Of a stretch of 64,000 nt of DNA, positions 10,400 through 20,479 are shown one piece after another (position 1 is the stretch's first letter; each line of letters begins with the position of its first letter). The stretch is from Aporrectodea caliginosa (Eukaryota; Annelida; Clitellata; Crassiclitellata; Lumbricidae). The DNA is taken from NCBI GenBank assembly GCA_020284085.1, contig JACEVL010000519.1, forward strand, positions 1,042,001-1,106,000, read 5' to 3'. The translations under genes and the position numbers were made by a program. The notes below the pieces were generated by a model. The model was not told the DNA's origin and ran no database searches. It saw only the letters and a program-made list of their open reading frames with translations.

Positions 10400-12240
10400 T
10401 GGGGACTATTCAGGAAATGGAGTTTTGTCGGCCTATATCATTTCTTTTTGACGCGTGAGTCTTCAACTCAGTTCTTTAACTGGCTTTTGGGCTCTACATA
10501 CTTTTACATGAAGAAGAAGAAGAGCAGTCCCTTAAGCTAGCCCTGAGTATGAAGTGTTAGCGACTTCATTTTCTTAGCCTCGGCATATGAGGGCGGGTGG
10601 CCAATACTCTCCTTCACCGTTTCATCTTCCCACTGACAGTGTATGGTCAGTGTACTCATTATAGCTGAGTTGGCAAGGGGGTGCTGTTGGAACAGAAATC
10701 TCGAACCAAATTTTCTGCCCTGGCCACTAGACTATCGAGCACCCATAAACCTTATGAAATAACTCTTTAACGTATAGTCAGAATATTATTGTGGAGAAAT
10801 GGTACCTGCTTCACTGGTGAGAGTGGCGAGGGACAAGTTCCCTCTGTCGCCAATTCAGTGACACATATAATAGTGGCATGTCGATGGAGCGGCTATAGCA
10901 CACCAGAGTTCAGAACGGCACATACGACCGTGCGACAGCTTATGCTGTTAGAAGCGCTTAATGATCAAATTCGTACAATACAGTACAATACGATCGGCGA
11001 CGCTGAGCAATTGTGAGTGTAGACTGTAGACCTTGATCAGGGCCATTATCATGAGGGGTTTTAAGATTTGGGGGTTCCATTGAAGATTGTCGCAAATACG
11101 TTAAGTTTTTTGTATTTCGCATGTAAAATCATATGAAAAAAATTTCCGGAAACTTATTTGGGGGTGTTGAACCCGAAAACCAACCCTAAACACGCCCATG
11201 GTCATTATAGGCCTACATTTACCGCCTCAGAGAATACTCGCACTCGTGACTCGTACTCGTCAGCGCTCGTGAATAAGCTGGTGCCCTGCGCTTGGCTTTC
11301 GAGTGGCGCTTTAGAAGTTTGGAGATTACGATTACGATTACGTACTCTCAGCGTAAGAGGTCGAGAGCTCTAACCAATGAGCTACCGTGCCCCACGAATC
11401 CCAGGCCCGTCATGAGAAATCGACATGTGCGTAACCACAAAGGCCATCATCTTAGAAATGAGTCCCTACCAGCACTTTCATGGGCATTATATGGGGCCCG
11501 TGTACTCCCCGTGTAGGCCTTATACGGGTCTCGTGTGGGAATATAGGTCCAATATATGGGCTGCATGTAAGCATATCATTGACAGAGGTATCCTATGAAA
11601 TGCTTGCATTCATCCCACAATGCAATACAACTTGTATTTATAACGCGCCTTAATAAAACAGAGTCTTACTCAAAGGACGCGTTGCAATGTACTTACTAAT
11701 CATAGTAGCCTACTTAGAAAATAGATGAGTTTTAAATTTAGATTTAAAAATATTAATTGAGGATGATCTTTGGATTGGTTCTGGTAAAGAGTTCCATTCA
11801 GCTAGACCAGCTACTTCAAACACAGTTTCCAAATGGTAGATTTGTTCTTTTGATTACAAAGTCTCCCACAAGCATTTCCAACTGCGTCCATCCATCCACC
11901 CTGTAGCTGCAGGCTTCCCGTTCATCTACCTGACGTTTGAACTTCGACCTAGAACCGAATTTGACCTGACCTAGTACCTCAACGATTCTGGTTTTGCCTT
12001 GGTGTCGCTGAATAGGCTGATTCCCATAGCATGAACTGATTTTTTGGCTCTTAAAAAATCTCGAGACTACGATTGCTCTGCTTACTTTGCTCCGTTAGCC
12101 TTGAAAAGATGCAAACCTTTCGTCGACGGTATTCTTCATCGTCTTCAAATAGAGAGGAACCTCCGCGGTTAACCACGATTTACGCTTTAGATTTGCGGAT
12201 TGGCACTCCCTAGAATTATTCTACGTGCAGAAGCATCCAA
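10400..12240. other. Repeat-derived intergenic DNA, no gene
   Basis: It contains a relative of the 8286-8350 repeat at about 10510-10730, a second copy of the TCGAGTGGCGCTTTAGAAG element at 11263-11345, a tRNA-like segment at 11347-11398 and, at about 11640-11690, an ATAACGCGCC..AAAGGACGCG retroelement-like end. No exon was recognised. Confidence 0.45.
11347..11398 (-). mobile_element. tRNA-derived 5' half (SINE head)
   Basis: On the minus strand GGGGCACGGTAGCTCATTGG followed by TTAGAGCTCTCGACC is an excellent tRNA acceptor/D-arm (A box) sequence. The T-arm half is missing because the neighbouring retroelement tail abuts it. This is a truncated SINE or tRNA relic. Confidence 0.5.
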
Positions 12241-12264
12241 TTCACCTATATATATATGGAAGGA

Positions 12265-12497
12265 ACCTTCGCGGAAGGTGTATGTGTGTGTGCGTGTGTG
12301 CGTGCGTGCGTGTGTGTGTGTGTGTGTTCGGCTAAATTGTATAGGATAAAAAGATAATATTTATTACAGATTCGGTTTTTATCGTTATCTGCAGAGTAAG
12401 TTTTCTTGTTCTTGCTGACGGCGGCGATGACTCTCTCTTTCTCTTGCTCTCTTTCTGTCTCTCGCACTCTCTCGTTGTCTTGTTCTTTCCTTCGCGC

Positions 12498-12555
<58 letters not shown>
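12265..12555. repeat. (TG)n and (TA)n microsatellites
   Basis: A TG/CG-rich dinucleotide run lies at about 12279-12326 and a pure (AT)n run at about 12503-12552. A T/C-rich CTCTTTCTC segment lies between them. Confidence 0.9.
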
Positions 12556-12984
12556 CATATGCAGCCTATTTGTTATAAATAGGACGTCTTCACAGTAACG
12601 GAAGCCTTCACAGACTGCATGGGTGCGCATTCAGAGCATTTTAACTGTTCAGTCAAACTTTAGTGTGCCTGGTTGCGGTTAGTCAACCTGTATGGTAATA
12701 ATAAACGAGTATACTGTCGATTACACCATCCTCTTAGACTGGCTTTCTAAAGCGTTTGGGATTGCAAAGAAGCAACAGGATTTCCAAAACACCCAAAGAA
12801 ACATAATCTAAGGTGAAAGTAGTACAGTAGGTCCTCAGAAACACAAACAGATTTCTAATCTAATGTGTTCAAGATGTTGAAAGCAGTGCTAACTGAAAAT
12901 GCTACAGAAGAGGGAGAGAGAGTGAAAGCAACCTAAGCATGAGCAACTGAGGCTTAACAAACAATAACAAGGAAATACAAAAAT

Positions 12985-13128
12985 AATATTCTTCATTGAA
13001 ACAATCCGGTTGACAAACGCAACCGGTTACAGTGTACAATTATGCAATTGAAACAATTCACAAGAACACAAATGACAAAAGACATAAATCTTAACTACTA
13101 ACAGAACAGACAGCCTGCAATACATAAT
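12985..13128 (-). mobile_element. 3' part of a tRNA-derived SINE (copy of the 52870 family)
   Basis: On the minus strand, CAGGCTGTCTGTTCTGTTAG, TTAAGATTTATG, TTGTGAATTGTTTCAATTGC and CCGGATTGTTTCAATGAAGA match the body of the SINEs at 52870-53110 and 56570-56780. The tRNA head is not visible here. Confidence 0.7.
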
Positions 13129-13392
13129 CCCCTCACATGAAGCAATCCAGCAGCCCACAGATTCCCAGGATCTGTGAATTTGCATTAAATGATCAAGCCT
13201 CACAACTTCTAATTTTTTAAACAGTTCTTCCCCTGGTCTCATTCCGTCTCTCTTCCTCCAGCTTCACAATCTTCTGCTCTCTGTTCTTTCCCTTCTTCCA
13301 GTTTCCTCTCTGACTTCTTTTCAGTTCAAATAAAAGTGGGTTGTGTGAAAGAGAAGGAAGGTGGAGAGAAGACTGCATGTAATCTAAAATCG

Positions 13393-13450
13393 CACCTCTG
13401 AGTAGGCTTCTTGAAGGGGCGCTATACAAATTTCCAGAATGAATGAGTAA
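13393..13450 (+). mobile_element. LINE/SINE 3' terminal hairpin with GAATGA tail
   Basis: It reads CCTCTGAGTAGGCTTCTTGA then AGGGGCGCTATACAAATTTC and (GAAT)n-like tail. This is the conserved terminal module found at many sites in this window. The protein-coding part is absent, so the copy is 5'-truncated. A related short end (GTGGCGCTTTATAAATGTC followed by an (ACATT)7 tail) lies at 13741-13800. Confidence 0.75.
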
Positions 13451-13766
13451 AAAGAGGCAAGAAAAGAAACCGTGTGAAAGTTAAACATGTGGACTGTGTG
13501 AAAGAGAAAGTGAATGGAGTTGAAACTGTTTGGAAAGCAAAGAAGAGATAAGAAGTGATGTGATTCTACTTTTACTTTCACATGATTGCTCTTCGCTCTC
13601 CAACCAGTTTCCTCTCCATCTACTTTCTCTCTCACACAATTCACTTCTTTTACTTTCAGATGATTTCCCCATCTGTTCTCCCTTTCCATCCAGTCTCCTC
13701 TCCACATTCTTTCACGCAACTCATCTCTGAGAGACTCTTAAGTGGCGCTTTATAAATGTCTTGTTA

Positions 13767-13801
13767 CATTACATTACATTACATTACATTACATTACATT
13801 C
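13767..13801 (+). repeat. (ACATT)n microsatellite, tail of a retroelement end
   Basis: Seven tandem ACATT units directly follow the GGCGCTTTATAAATGTCTTG end. Confidence 0.85.
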
Positions 13802-14284
13802 ACCATCACATGATTTCTCCATCTCTTTTCTCTTTACAACCAGTCACCTCTCCACATTCTTTCTCTTTCACACAATACATTTCTCCATCTATGTTCTCTT
13901 TTTCTGCACCTTTAATATGTTCTTCTTTCACATAGTATTTCTATTTTCTATGAGTTTTACATATTCAAACACTCTTTAAAATGTAATCAAAGCGTTTGAA
14001 CTTTGAGATAAATGCACTGCTGGTCATGTAATCTTCATTTCCGTCTGTGGAATGCACGTTTCGCAGATCGTTGTTGGTCTTCTTGATCCTTGCAGAATTC
14101 CCAATTGTAGACAGTTCCAAGCATCAACGAACCGACAAAAAATGCAACCGACAGTTTTAAAGTAGCCTCATTGTCAACTTTGAAATTTTCTAATAGAGAA
14201 ACTCAGAAACCTAGTACAGGAAAAGAATATGGCGACGAGGCCGGATGGAAAGAGTAGTACATACACAGTAATATCCTTCTAGTG

Positions 14285-16086
14285 CATAATGACAGAGTCA
14301 CCTCATAAAGGTAACTCGGTGCCGCAGAGTCACCTCACAAAGATAACTCGGTGCCGCAGAGTCACCTCATAAAGGCAGCTCGGTGCCGCAGAGTAACCTC
14401 ATAAAGAAAACTCGGTGCCGCAGAGTCACCTCATAAAGATAACTCGGTGCCGCAGAGTCAATTCATAAAGCAGCTCGGTGCCGCAGAGTCAACTCATAAA
14501 GGAGCTCGGTGCCGCAGAGTCAACCTCATAAAGCAGCTCGGTGCCGCAGAGTAACCTCATAAAGAAAACTCGGTGCCGCAGAGTCACCTCATAAAGGTAA
14601 CTCGGTGCCGCAGAGTCAATTCATAAAGCAGCTCGGTGCCGCAGAGTCAACTCATAAAGGAGCTCGGTGCCGCAGAGTCAACTCATAAGGATAACTCGGT
14701 GCCGCGGAGTCAACTCGTAAAGGTAACTCGGTGCCGCAGAGTCAATTCATAAAGCAGCTCGGTGCCGCAGAGTCAACTCATAAAGGAGCTCGGTGCCGCA
14801 GAGTCAACTCATAAGGATAACTCGGTGCCGCTGAGTAACCTCATAAAGAAAACTCGGTGCCGCAGAGTCACCTCATAAAGGTAACTCGGTGCCGCAGAGT
14901 CAATTCATAAAGCAGCTCGGTGCCGCAGAGTCAACTCATAAAGGAGCTCGGTGCCGCAGAGTCAACTCATAAGGATAACTCGGTGCCGCAGAGTCAACCT
15001 CATAAAGGTAACTCGGTGCCGCAGAGTCAATTCATAAAGCACTCGGTGCCGCAGAGTCAACCTCATAAAGCAGCTCGGTGCCGCAGAGTCAACTCATAAA
15101 GAAAACTCGGTGCCGCAGAGATAACTCGGTGCCGCAGAGTCACCTCATAACTCGGTGCCGCAGAAAACTCGGTGCCGCAGAGTCACCTCATAAAGAAAAC
15201 TCGGTGCCGCAGAGTCAATTCATAAAGCAACTCGGTGCCGCAGAGTCACCTCATCAAAGAAAACTCGGTGCCGCAGAGTCACCTCATAAAGAAAACTCGG
15301 TGCCGCAGAGTCACCTCATAAAGAAAACTCGGTGCCGCAGAGTCACCTCATAAAGGCGCTCGGTGCCGCAGAGTCACCTCATAAAGATAACTCGGTGCCG
15401 CAGAGTCACCTCTTAAAGAAAACTCGGTGCCGCAGAGTCACCTCACAAAGAAAACTCGGTGCCGCAGAGTCACCTCACAAAGAAAGCTCGGTGCCGCAGA
15501 GTCACCTCATAAAGAAAACTCGGTGCCGCAGAGTCACCTCGTAAAGAAAACTCGGTGCCGCAGAGTCACCTCATAAAGAAAACTCGGTGCCGCAGAGTCA
15601 CCTCATAAAGAAAACTCGGTGCCGCAGAGTCACCTCACAAAGAAAACTCGGTGCCGCAGAGTCACCTCATAAAGAAAACTCGGTGCCGCAGAGTCACCTC
15701 ACAAAGAAAACTCGGTGCCGCAGAGTCACCTCACAAAGAAAACTCGGTGCCGCAGAGTCACCTCACAAAGAAAACTCGGTGCCGCAGAGTCACCTCACCT
15801 CAAAGAAAACTCGGTGCCGCAGAGTCACCTCACAAAGAAAACTCGGTGCCGCAGAGTCACCTCACAAAGAAAACTCGGTGCCGCAGAGTCACCTCACAAA
15901 GAAAACTCGGTGCCGCAGAGTCACCTCACAAAGAAAACTCGGTGCCGCAGAGTCACCTCACAAAGAAAACTCGGTGCCGCAGAGTCACCTCACAAAGAAA
16001 ACTCGGTGCCGCAGAGTCACCTCACAAAGAAAACTCGGTGCCGCAGAGTCACCTCACAAAGAAAACTCGGTGCCGCAGAGTCACCT
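14285..16086 (+). repeat. 32-bp minisatellite array of about 1.8 kb
   Basis: More than 55 head-to-tail copies of a unit with the invariant core CTCGGTGCCGCAGAGTCA and a variable CCTCATAAAGAAAA linker. From about 15400 on, units are almost identical 32-mers (linker CCTCACAAAGAAAA). The first half is heterogeneous, with 28-33-bp units, AAGCAGCT, AAGGAGCT and AAGGATAACT linkers, and higher-order blocks of three to five units that recur near 14617, 14742 and 14900. Because 32 is not divisible by 3, one frame cycles through all three phases every 96 bp, and long open frames result. No unique spacers exist, so it is not a CRISPR array. Confidence 0.95.
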
Positions 16087-16106
16087 TTGTCCTGAGCTGT
16101 GGGTAG

Positions 16107-17320
16107 GGTTGCTATGAACCGTGGAACCTGTTCAGGTGACTGCTTTCCCACCCTAAGAGTAAGCCAATAGTGTGTCCGTGTTCTGAGCCACATCTCGTGT
16201 GCCGCAGAGTCACATCAAGCAACGCCGTTGAGTAGGCCTGGAACCAAACGGGTGGAATCTGAGGATTGTGATATGGCTAGTGCCGTCTCTTTTGCGTAAC
16301 AAGGGGCGATGGGTGAAGTCACCACTTCTGAGAAATTGGGTAACGACAGATGAAGTCAGACCGCCATTATTTGTCTACTGGTATAGTTCTAATAATTATT
16401 ACCAGTGCATTAAAGAAATCAGTACATGTAGATGTATATATAATATCAACTGGTTTTGATGGGTGTCAGGTCCAATGGTTCACCCAAGATAATTATGGCT
16501 CTAGCGGACCGCAGGCGGCCCGCAAATCTCCAATACTAGCGGACCGCCAGAGTCACGTACGTAACTCCAGAGAGAAACAGGCGGCCCTCAAATTTCGAAT
16601 AATAGCTCGGTGCCGCAAGAGTCACCTCAGAAAAGAAAACTTGGGCTTTATTAAGCTAAGGTGGCAAACATTGAGTATCAGGGTGCGAAAGTTTACCTTT
16701 TAAAGAATCTTTTGGTGCCGCTAGAAGTCACCGTGTTTTTAATCACAAACCCTAACCCTGACTCGGTGCCGACTAACCGACACCTCACGACGCATAAGAA
16801 AACCCGTGCCCAAGGTCACTCATAAAAGAAAACTCCAGACCCAGGCAGGCAAGTTTTAAAATCCCCATAAACGTAACGGGGCATGCATAAGCAAAAATGT
16901 CTGCCCTAGCGGGAATCGAACCTCAAGGGTTGCAATTGACATTCGAGGACGCTGTTCAGGTGACTGCTTTCTCACCCTAAGAGTACGCCAATAGCGTGTA
17001 CGTGTTCTGAGCCCGATCTCGTGGGAGGCATCTTAGCCGGACATCAAGCAACGCCGTTTACATACGCCCGAAACCCAACGGCTGGAGTCTGAGGATTGTG
17101 GTATGGCTAGTGCCGTCTCTTTTGCGTGAAAAGGGTTGATGGGTGAAGTCAAACAGCTTCTGCGAAATTGTGTAACGACAGATGAAGTCAGACCGCCATT
17201 ATTTGTCTACTGGTAGTTCTAATTACCAGTGCATTAAGGAAATCAGTAGATATATAATATAAACTGGTTTTGATGGGTGTCAGGTCCAATGGTTGATACC
17301 CAAGATAATTATATTACAAA
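16107..17320 (+). repeat. Diverged 370-bp direct duplication around a mosaic spacer
   Basis: About 16130-16495 (from GTTCAGGTGACTGCTTTC to CCAAGATAATTATG) recurs at about 16946-17312 with roughly 10 percent divergence and small indels. Between them, 16500-16945, is a mosaic. It has CTAGCGGACCGC repeats, a MITE-family fragment near 16740-16795 (AACCCTGACTCGG.., CCGACACCTCACGACGCATAA) and several scattered pieces of the upstream minisatellite. A reversed tRNA-like B box (GGGAATCGAACC) is near 16911. Function unknown. Confidence 0.8.
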
Positions 17321-17594
17321 CAAGACAATAATTACAAACAGGCCAAATATATTACAAATAGGATCATCGAACTATAATTATGCACATGGTCTAAAGCAAC
17401 AAGTTTCACAGCAGCACAATTTTTTACTTGTGTCCGATGGCATGGCAGCCCTGGGCAAGCTGCAAACGTATTGGGTGCCGATTAAGCAAACTGGTCAGGA
17501 GTAGCATTACTCTTTCCATCATATCGACGAACAAACTCTAATGATAAGAGATAAATCGCAGTCGCTAAATGCAATGTCTAAAGAGAATGACATA

Positions 17595-17905
17595 TTACTT
17601 AACTGTCAGGAAGGACGGTAGGAAAGTGGTAAAAAGTCTTTGGTTGAGTGAAGTACATCTGCGGACACTTTCAGCACTTTCACGATGAATGCAGGGACTG
17701 GAGGCAATACACAGCTCTCGGATTTTCTCCAGCAGTGGCTCAATAAGACACTGGTCAGAATTCTTCACAGCGTCACAAGTATGGGAGCTTGACGCTTGGA
17801 ACTTCTGACGAGCAGCAACGATCTTGGCATCAGTCAGTGACGTTTGGCTCAGAACAGAAGTCAATGTGTCTTCAGTTAGGTGGATTGAGTGCCGATCGTT
17901 CGGAA
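17595..17905 (-). other. Open frame of about 100 residues, unrecognised
   Basis: The minus-strand frame runs about 103 codons from a stop near 17907 to a stop at 17595. It contains TEDTLTSVLSQTSLTDAKIV, then five cysteines in a helical-looking context (TCDAVKNSDQC, IRELCIASSPC, VRRC). No ATG with good context begins it. The non-repetitive composition could reflect an exon or a decayed transposon. I do not recognise a family. Confidence 0.3.
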
Positions 17906-18009
17906 TGTATTATGTAGTTTGAACATATCTTTGACTCTACCATGTCTTTTCCTGACCAAGTAAAAACCATATGCAAATCAGTCCACTTTCACAGTCAGGA
18001 TAATTTTTT

Positions 18010-18490
18010 AGAATCAGATCGTCCTGCCTCAAGCCATATTAGTCTCACTTGCAACTGACCTGTTTTCTTTCCATCTCAACAACTGTAACTCACTTCTCAC
18101 TGGGATTTCTAAAAGAGATTTGCATAAATTGCAAATGGTTCAAAATTCTCTGGCACGAGCCATTACAACAACCCATGTATCAACATTTGTATTAAACCAC
18201 TATTGCACTCATTACACTGGCAGCCCACTAAGCATAGAATTCAGTTTAAAACGTGTCCAATAGTTCACAAAGCATTGCACTTGATCTGATTCAGAGCTCA
18301 ATTTAAAACTCGTCTATTCCTGCTTGATTACCGTCTGCGGTTTGACTTCTGGTTTCTCTGACTTGTCGGATTTTGATCTGACTTCTGTAATGGACTACGA
18401 CTTTGACAACAGTTTCACTTGAGGCAACCATCGATTGATGAATTGTGCATTATAACGGTGCTTTTGAAGTCATTCGATTAGATTAGATTA
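18010..18490 (+). pseudogene. L2/CR1-like LINE fragment
   Basis: Frames around 18075-18170 read CNSLLTGISKRDLHKLQMVQ and NSLARAITTT. Around 18200-18270 they read LHSLHWQPTKHRIQFKT. These are the classic LDYCNSLL / LQ.VQN.AAR / L.WLP...RI.FK order of LINE RT C-terminal regions. Frameshifts separate the blocks. A GTGCTTTTGAAGTCATTCG end with (GATTA)n tail at about 18458-18490 may be its 3' end. Confidence 0.8.
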
Positions 18491-19006
18491 GCTTTTCAAG
18501 TTGATAAAGTCCACTCAGACTCCTACTCTTCCAACTCCATTGATCCAAATATTCTAAAGGTGCATGGCTTTGCTAGATGGGATCATTCTTAATTAAGTCA
18601 AATGTCCACTTTGTGTATGACGTTCAATCACCGCCATCACTGGGTGGGAAGACTTATTAATCCCAACTGCCTAACATTTAATACATTACCTATAACAATA
18701 TATAGAATTAGCTGTACGGTCAGACAAAGATAACATTCCTGGAAATTGAAAAAACATAAAAAAATTGTGATTATAAACTTTTGCACACCACAGTACCTTC
18801 CGTCGCCAATGTCCTCGTCCAGTGGAACACGAACCTACTTCTCGACCTTCACCCGCCGTTTCTTCAAGCGACCCTCAGTGAATCAGAATCGGCAAACGAG
18901 CCTCGTCTTCTTCCACACTTTTCCCACCTCGTCGTTTCCCTACAAATGCAACCGCACAGATAAATTATCTCTGCAGCTGTCATTAACAAAACGCATGGAA
19001 TAGTCA

Positions 19007-19150
19007 AACAGGAAAGTTCACTTTGAAATAGTTCATTTTGTATAAAGTTCAAACAGGAAAGGAAAGTTCACTTTGAAATAGTTCATTTTGTATAAAGTTC
19101 AAACAGGAAAGGAAAGTTCACTTTGAAATAGTTCATTTTGTATAAAGTTG
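19007..19150 (+). repeat. 50-bp tandem repeat, about three copies
   Basis: The unit begins AAACAGGAAAGGAAAGTTCA and ends ATTTTGTATAAAGTTC. The second and third copies are essentially identical, and the first lacks the GGAAA duplication. Confidence 0.9.
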
Positions 19151-19452
19151 GCGTTGTCACGATTCGAATGAAACGTTGCGATGATGACTTGCAAAACGAC
19201 GCTAGTTGTTGGCAAGCGAGAACGATGAAAGTTGATTAATTCGATACAAACATGTAGATTACTGACGAGTATTTTAGCTCACCTGAATTTCCTTAGCACG
19301 GCGAGACAACACAGCAGGAAGCGAAGCATTTTCGATGAAAAAATCGAAGCATTTTCGATGAAAAACTAGAAAATATTCTCAAGATCGCAATTGTCAAATT
19401 TGACTGAGCAAAGCGAATGAGAATGGCGTACGTTAGAGAAAGCCGGCGATTG

Positions 19453-19495
19453 TTTGATGACGTCAACCACAATTATTAAATTTGACGTCATCAAA
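19453..19495. promoter_or_regulatory. Paired CRE palindromes in a 14-bp perfect inverted repeat
   Basis: TTTGATGACGTCAA at 19453-19466 is the exact reverse complement of TTGACGTCATCAAA at 19482-19495. Each arm contains a full cAMP response element TGACGTCA (19458-19465 and 19483-19490), the site for CREB/ATF-type bZIP factors. The surrounding few hundred bases are richer in CpG than the region average. No gene could be assigned to it, so it may be an enhancer, a promoter of an unseen gene or a foldback. Confidence 0.5.
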
Positions 19496-19639
19496 AAAGA
19501 ATCTATTCAAATTTGCGCTAAGCGCTCATTAAGCTTACGTTATACTGTATTTGTAGGCCTACTGTATTATTTTAAAGATTTATAAAGCGCCTACATGTAT
19601 TGTATTGTATTGCATTGTATTGTATTGTATATGAAAATT

Positions 19640-20260
19640 TGTAAAGCGTCTCCTACTGTAAGAATAAGCTATTCAGAGGCGCTCTCAGCGTGAAAGCCCC
19701 GAGGAATAGAAAGGTCTTCAAGCAGCGGACAGATGAGGGAAAGACCCGGCCAAAATGTTTCAGCGTATAAAGGGGGAAGGTCATACCAAGAGGAAGGACC
19801 ACAATAGCAAAGGCACGATGTTGCGCCATAGCAGTCCTTGCCCGAGGGACAGATAGGCTATCAAGACGGTCTAGAGAAACAGCAGAGGTGGGCTTGCACA
19901 TATCAGATCACAAAGGTAGTCCTACTTGGGGGCTCGTCCTTGCTGAGTTCTGGAAACCTTGAACAAGATCTTGTACTGGATTCGAGAAGCAACGGGAAGC
20001 AAATGTAGTTCTTCAATCAAAATTTAATAAGTTGAAAATGTGAGAGAAGCGAGGAAGGGGAGCTATGAGCCTAGCTGCCGAGTTCAGAAGTCTCATGGCC
20101 AGATGCTTATCGAAATGAGAAGGAATATCGGCAGTACACATAGGCTAATTATAAGATTGGGCTGAGTACAGATCCTTGTGGGACGAAAAGATATTATTAT
20201 TAACTTATTTCATGGCCAGATGCCAAGGAATATCGGCAGTACACATAGGCCTAGCGATCC
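19640..20260 (-). pseudogene. CR1-like LINE C-terminal end
   Basis: Minus-strand sequence reads RLDSLSVPRARTAMAQHRAF then LKTFLFLGAFTLRAPLN, closely parallel to the plus-strand fragment at 27800-28010 (RTRTALAQRRAFAVVGP, LKTFLFPGGFRAESASE). It is followed by AGAATAAGC and a GTAAAGCGTCTCCTACTG end at about 19635-19660, beside a (TGTAT)n tail. A 50-bp piece with AAGGAATATCGGCAGTACAC at 20128 is repeated at about 20226. Confidence 0.75.
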
Positions 20261-20387
20261 CCTAGCCTATTCGTACTAATGAACGCAAGCCTAGTCCAGA
20301 GGCAGCTGATAGGACAAGCAGAGTTAATTGAACTCGTAGAATAGGAGTTGTACTTTTCCTGATGTAGTTGCTGTTGTTTTCATCATC

Positions 20388-20432
20388 TTCGTCGTCGTCG
20401 TCGTCGTCGTCATCATCATCGTAATCGTCATC
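20388..20432. repeat. (GTC)n/(ATC)n trinucleotide repeat
   Basis: The plus strand reads a run of CGTCGTCGTCGTC followed by ATCATCATCG. It translates to poly-Asp on the minus strand and has no coding support. Confidence 0.85.
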
Positions 20433-20479
20433 ATTGTTTGCACCATAGGAACCGACTTTTGCTTTTGTCTCTGGGTGCA

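Noticed and set aside
14285..16086. CRISPR array
   Set aside because: Units are contiguous 32-mers without unique spacers, and the genome is animal.
14285..16086. Homology of CTCGGTGCC in the array to the tail of a Cas9 tracrRNA (GGCACCGAG)
   Set aside because: Only about ten bases match. Nothing else of a guide RNA is present, and a repeat core of this length will match many things by chance.
15078..16117. Protein genes from the MPQSH / KLGAAESP open frames
   Set aside because: They are the translation of the 32-bp repeat in cycling frames, with no promoter, splice signal or domain.
18746..19052. Exon near 18.8-19.0 kb on either strand
   Set aside because: Acceptor-like TTTGTAG and charged minus frames are present, but each frame is stopped within about 20-30 codons and no donor fits.
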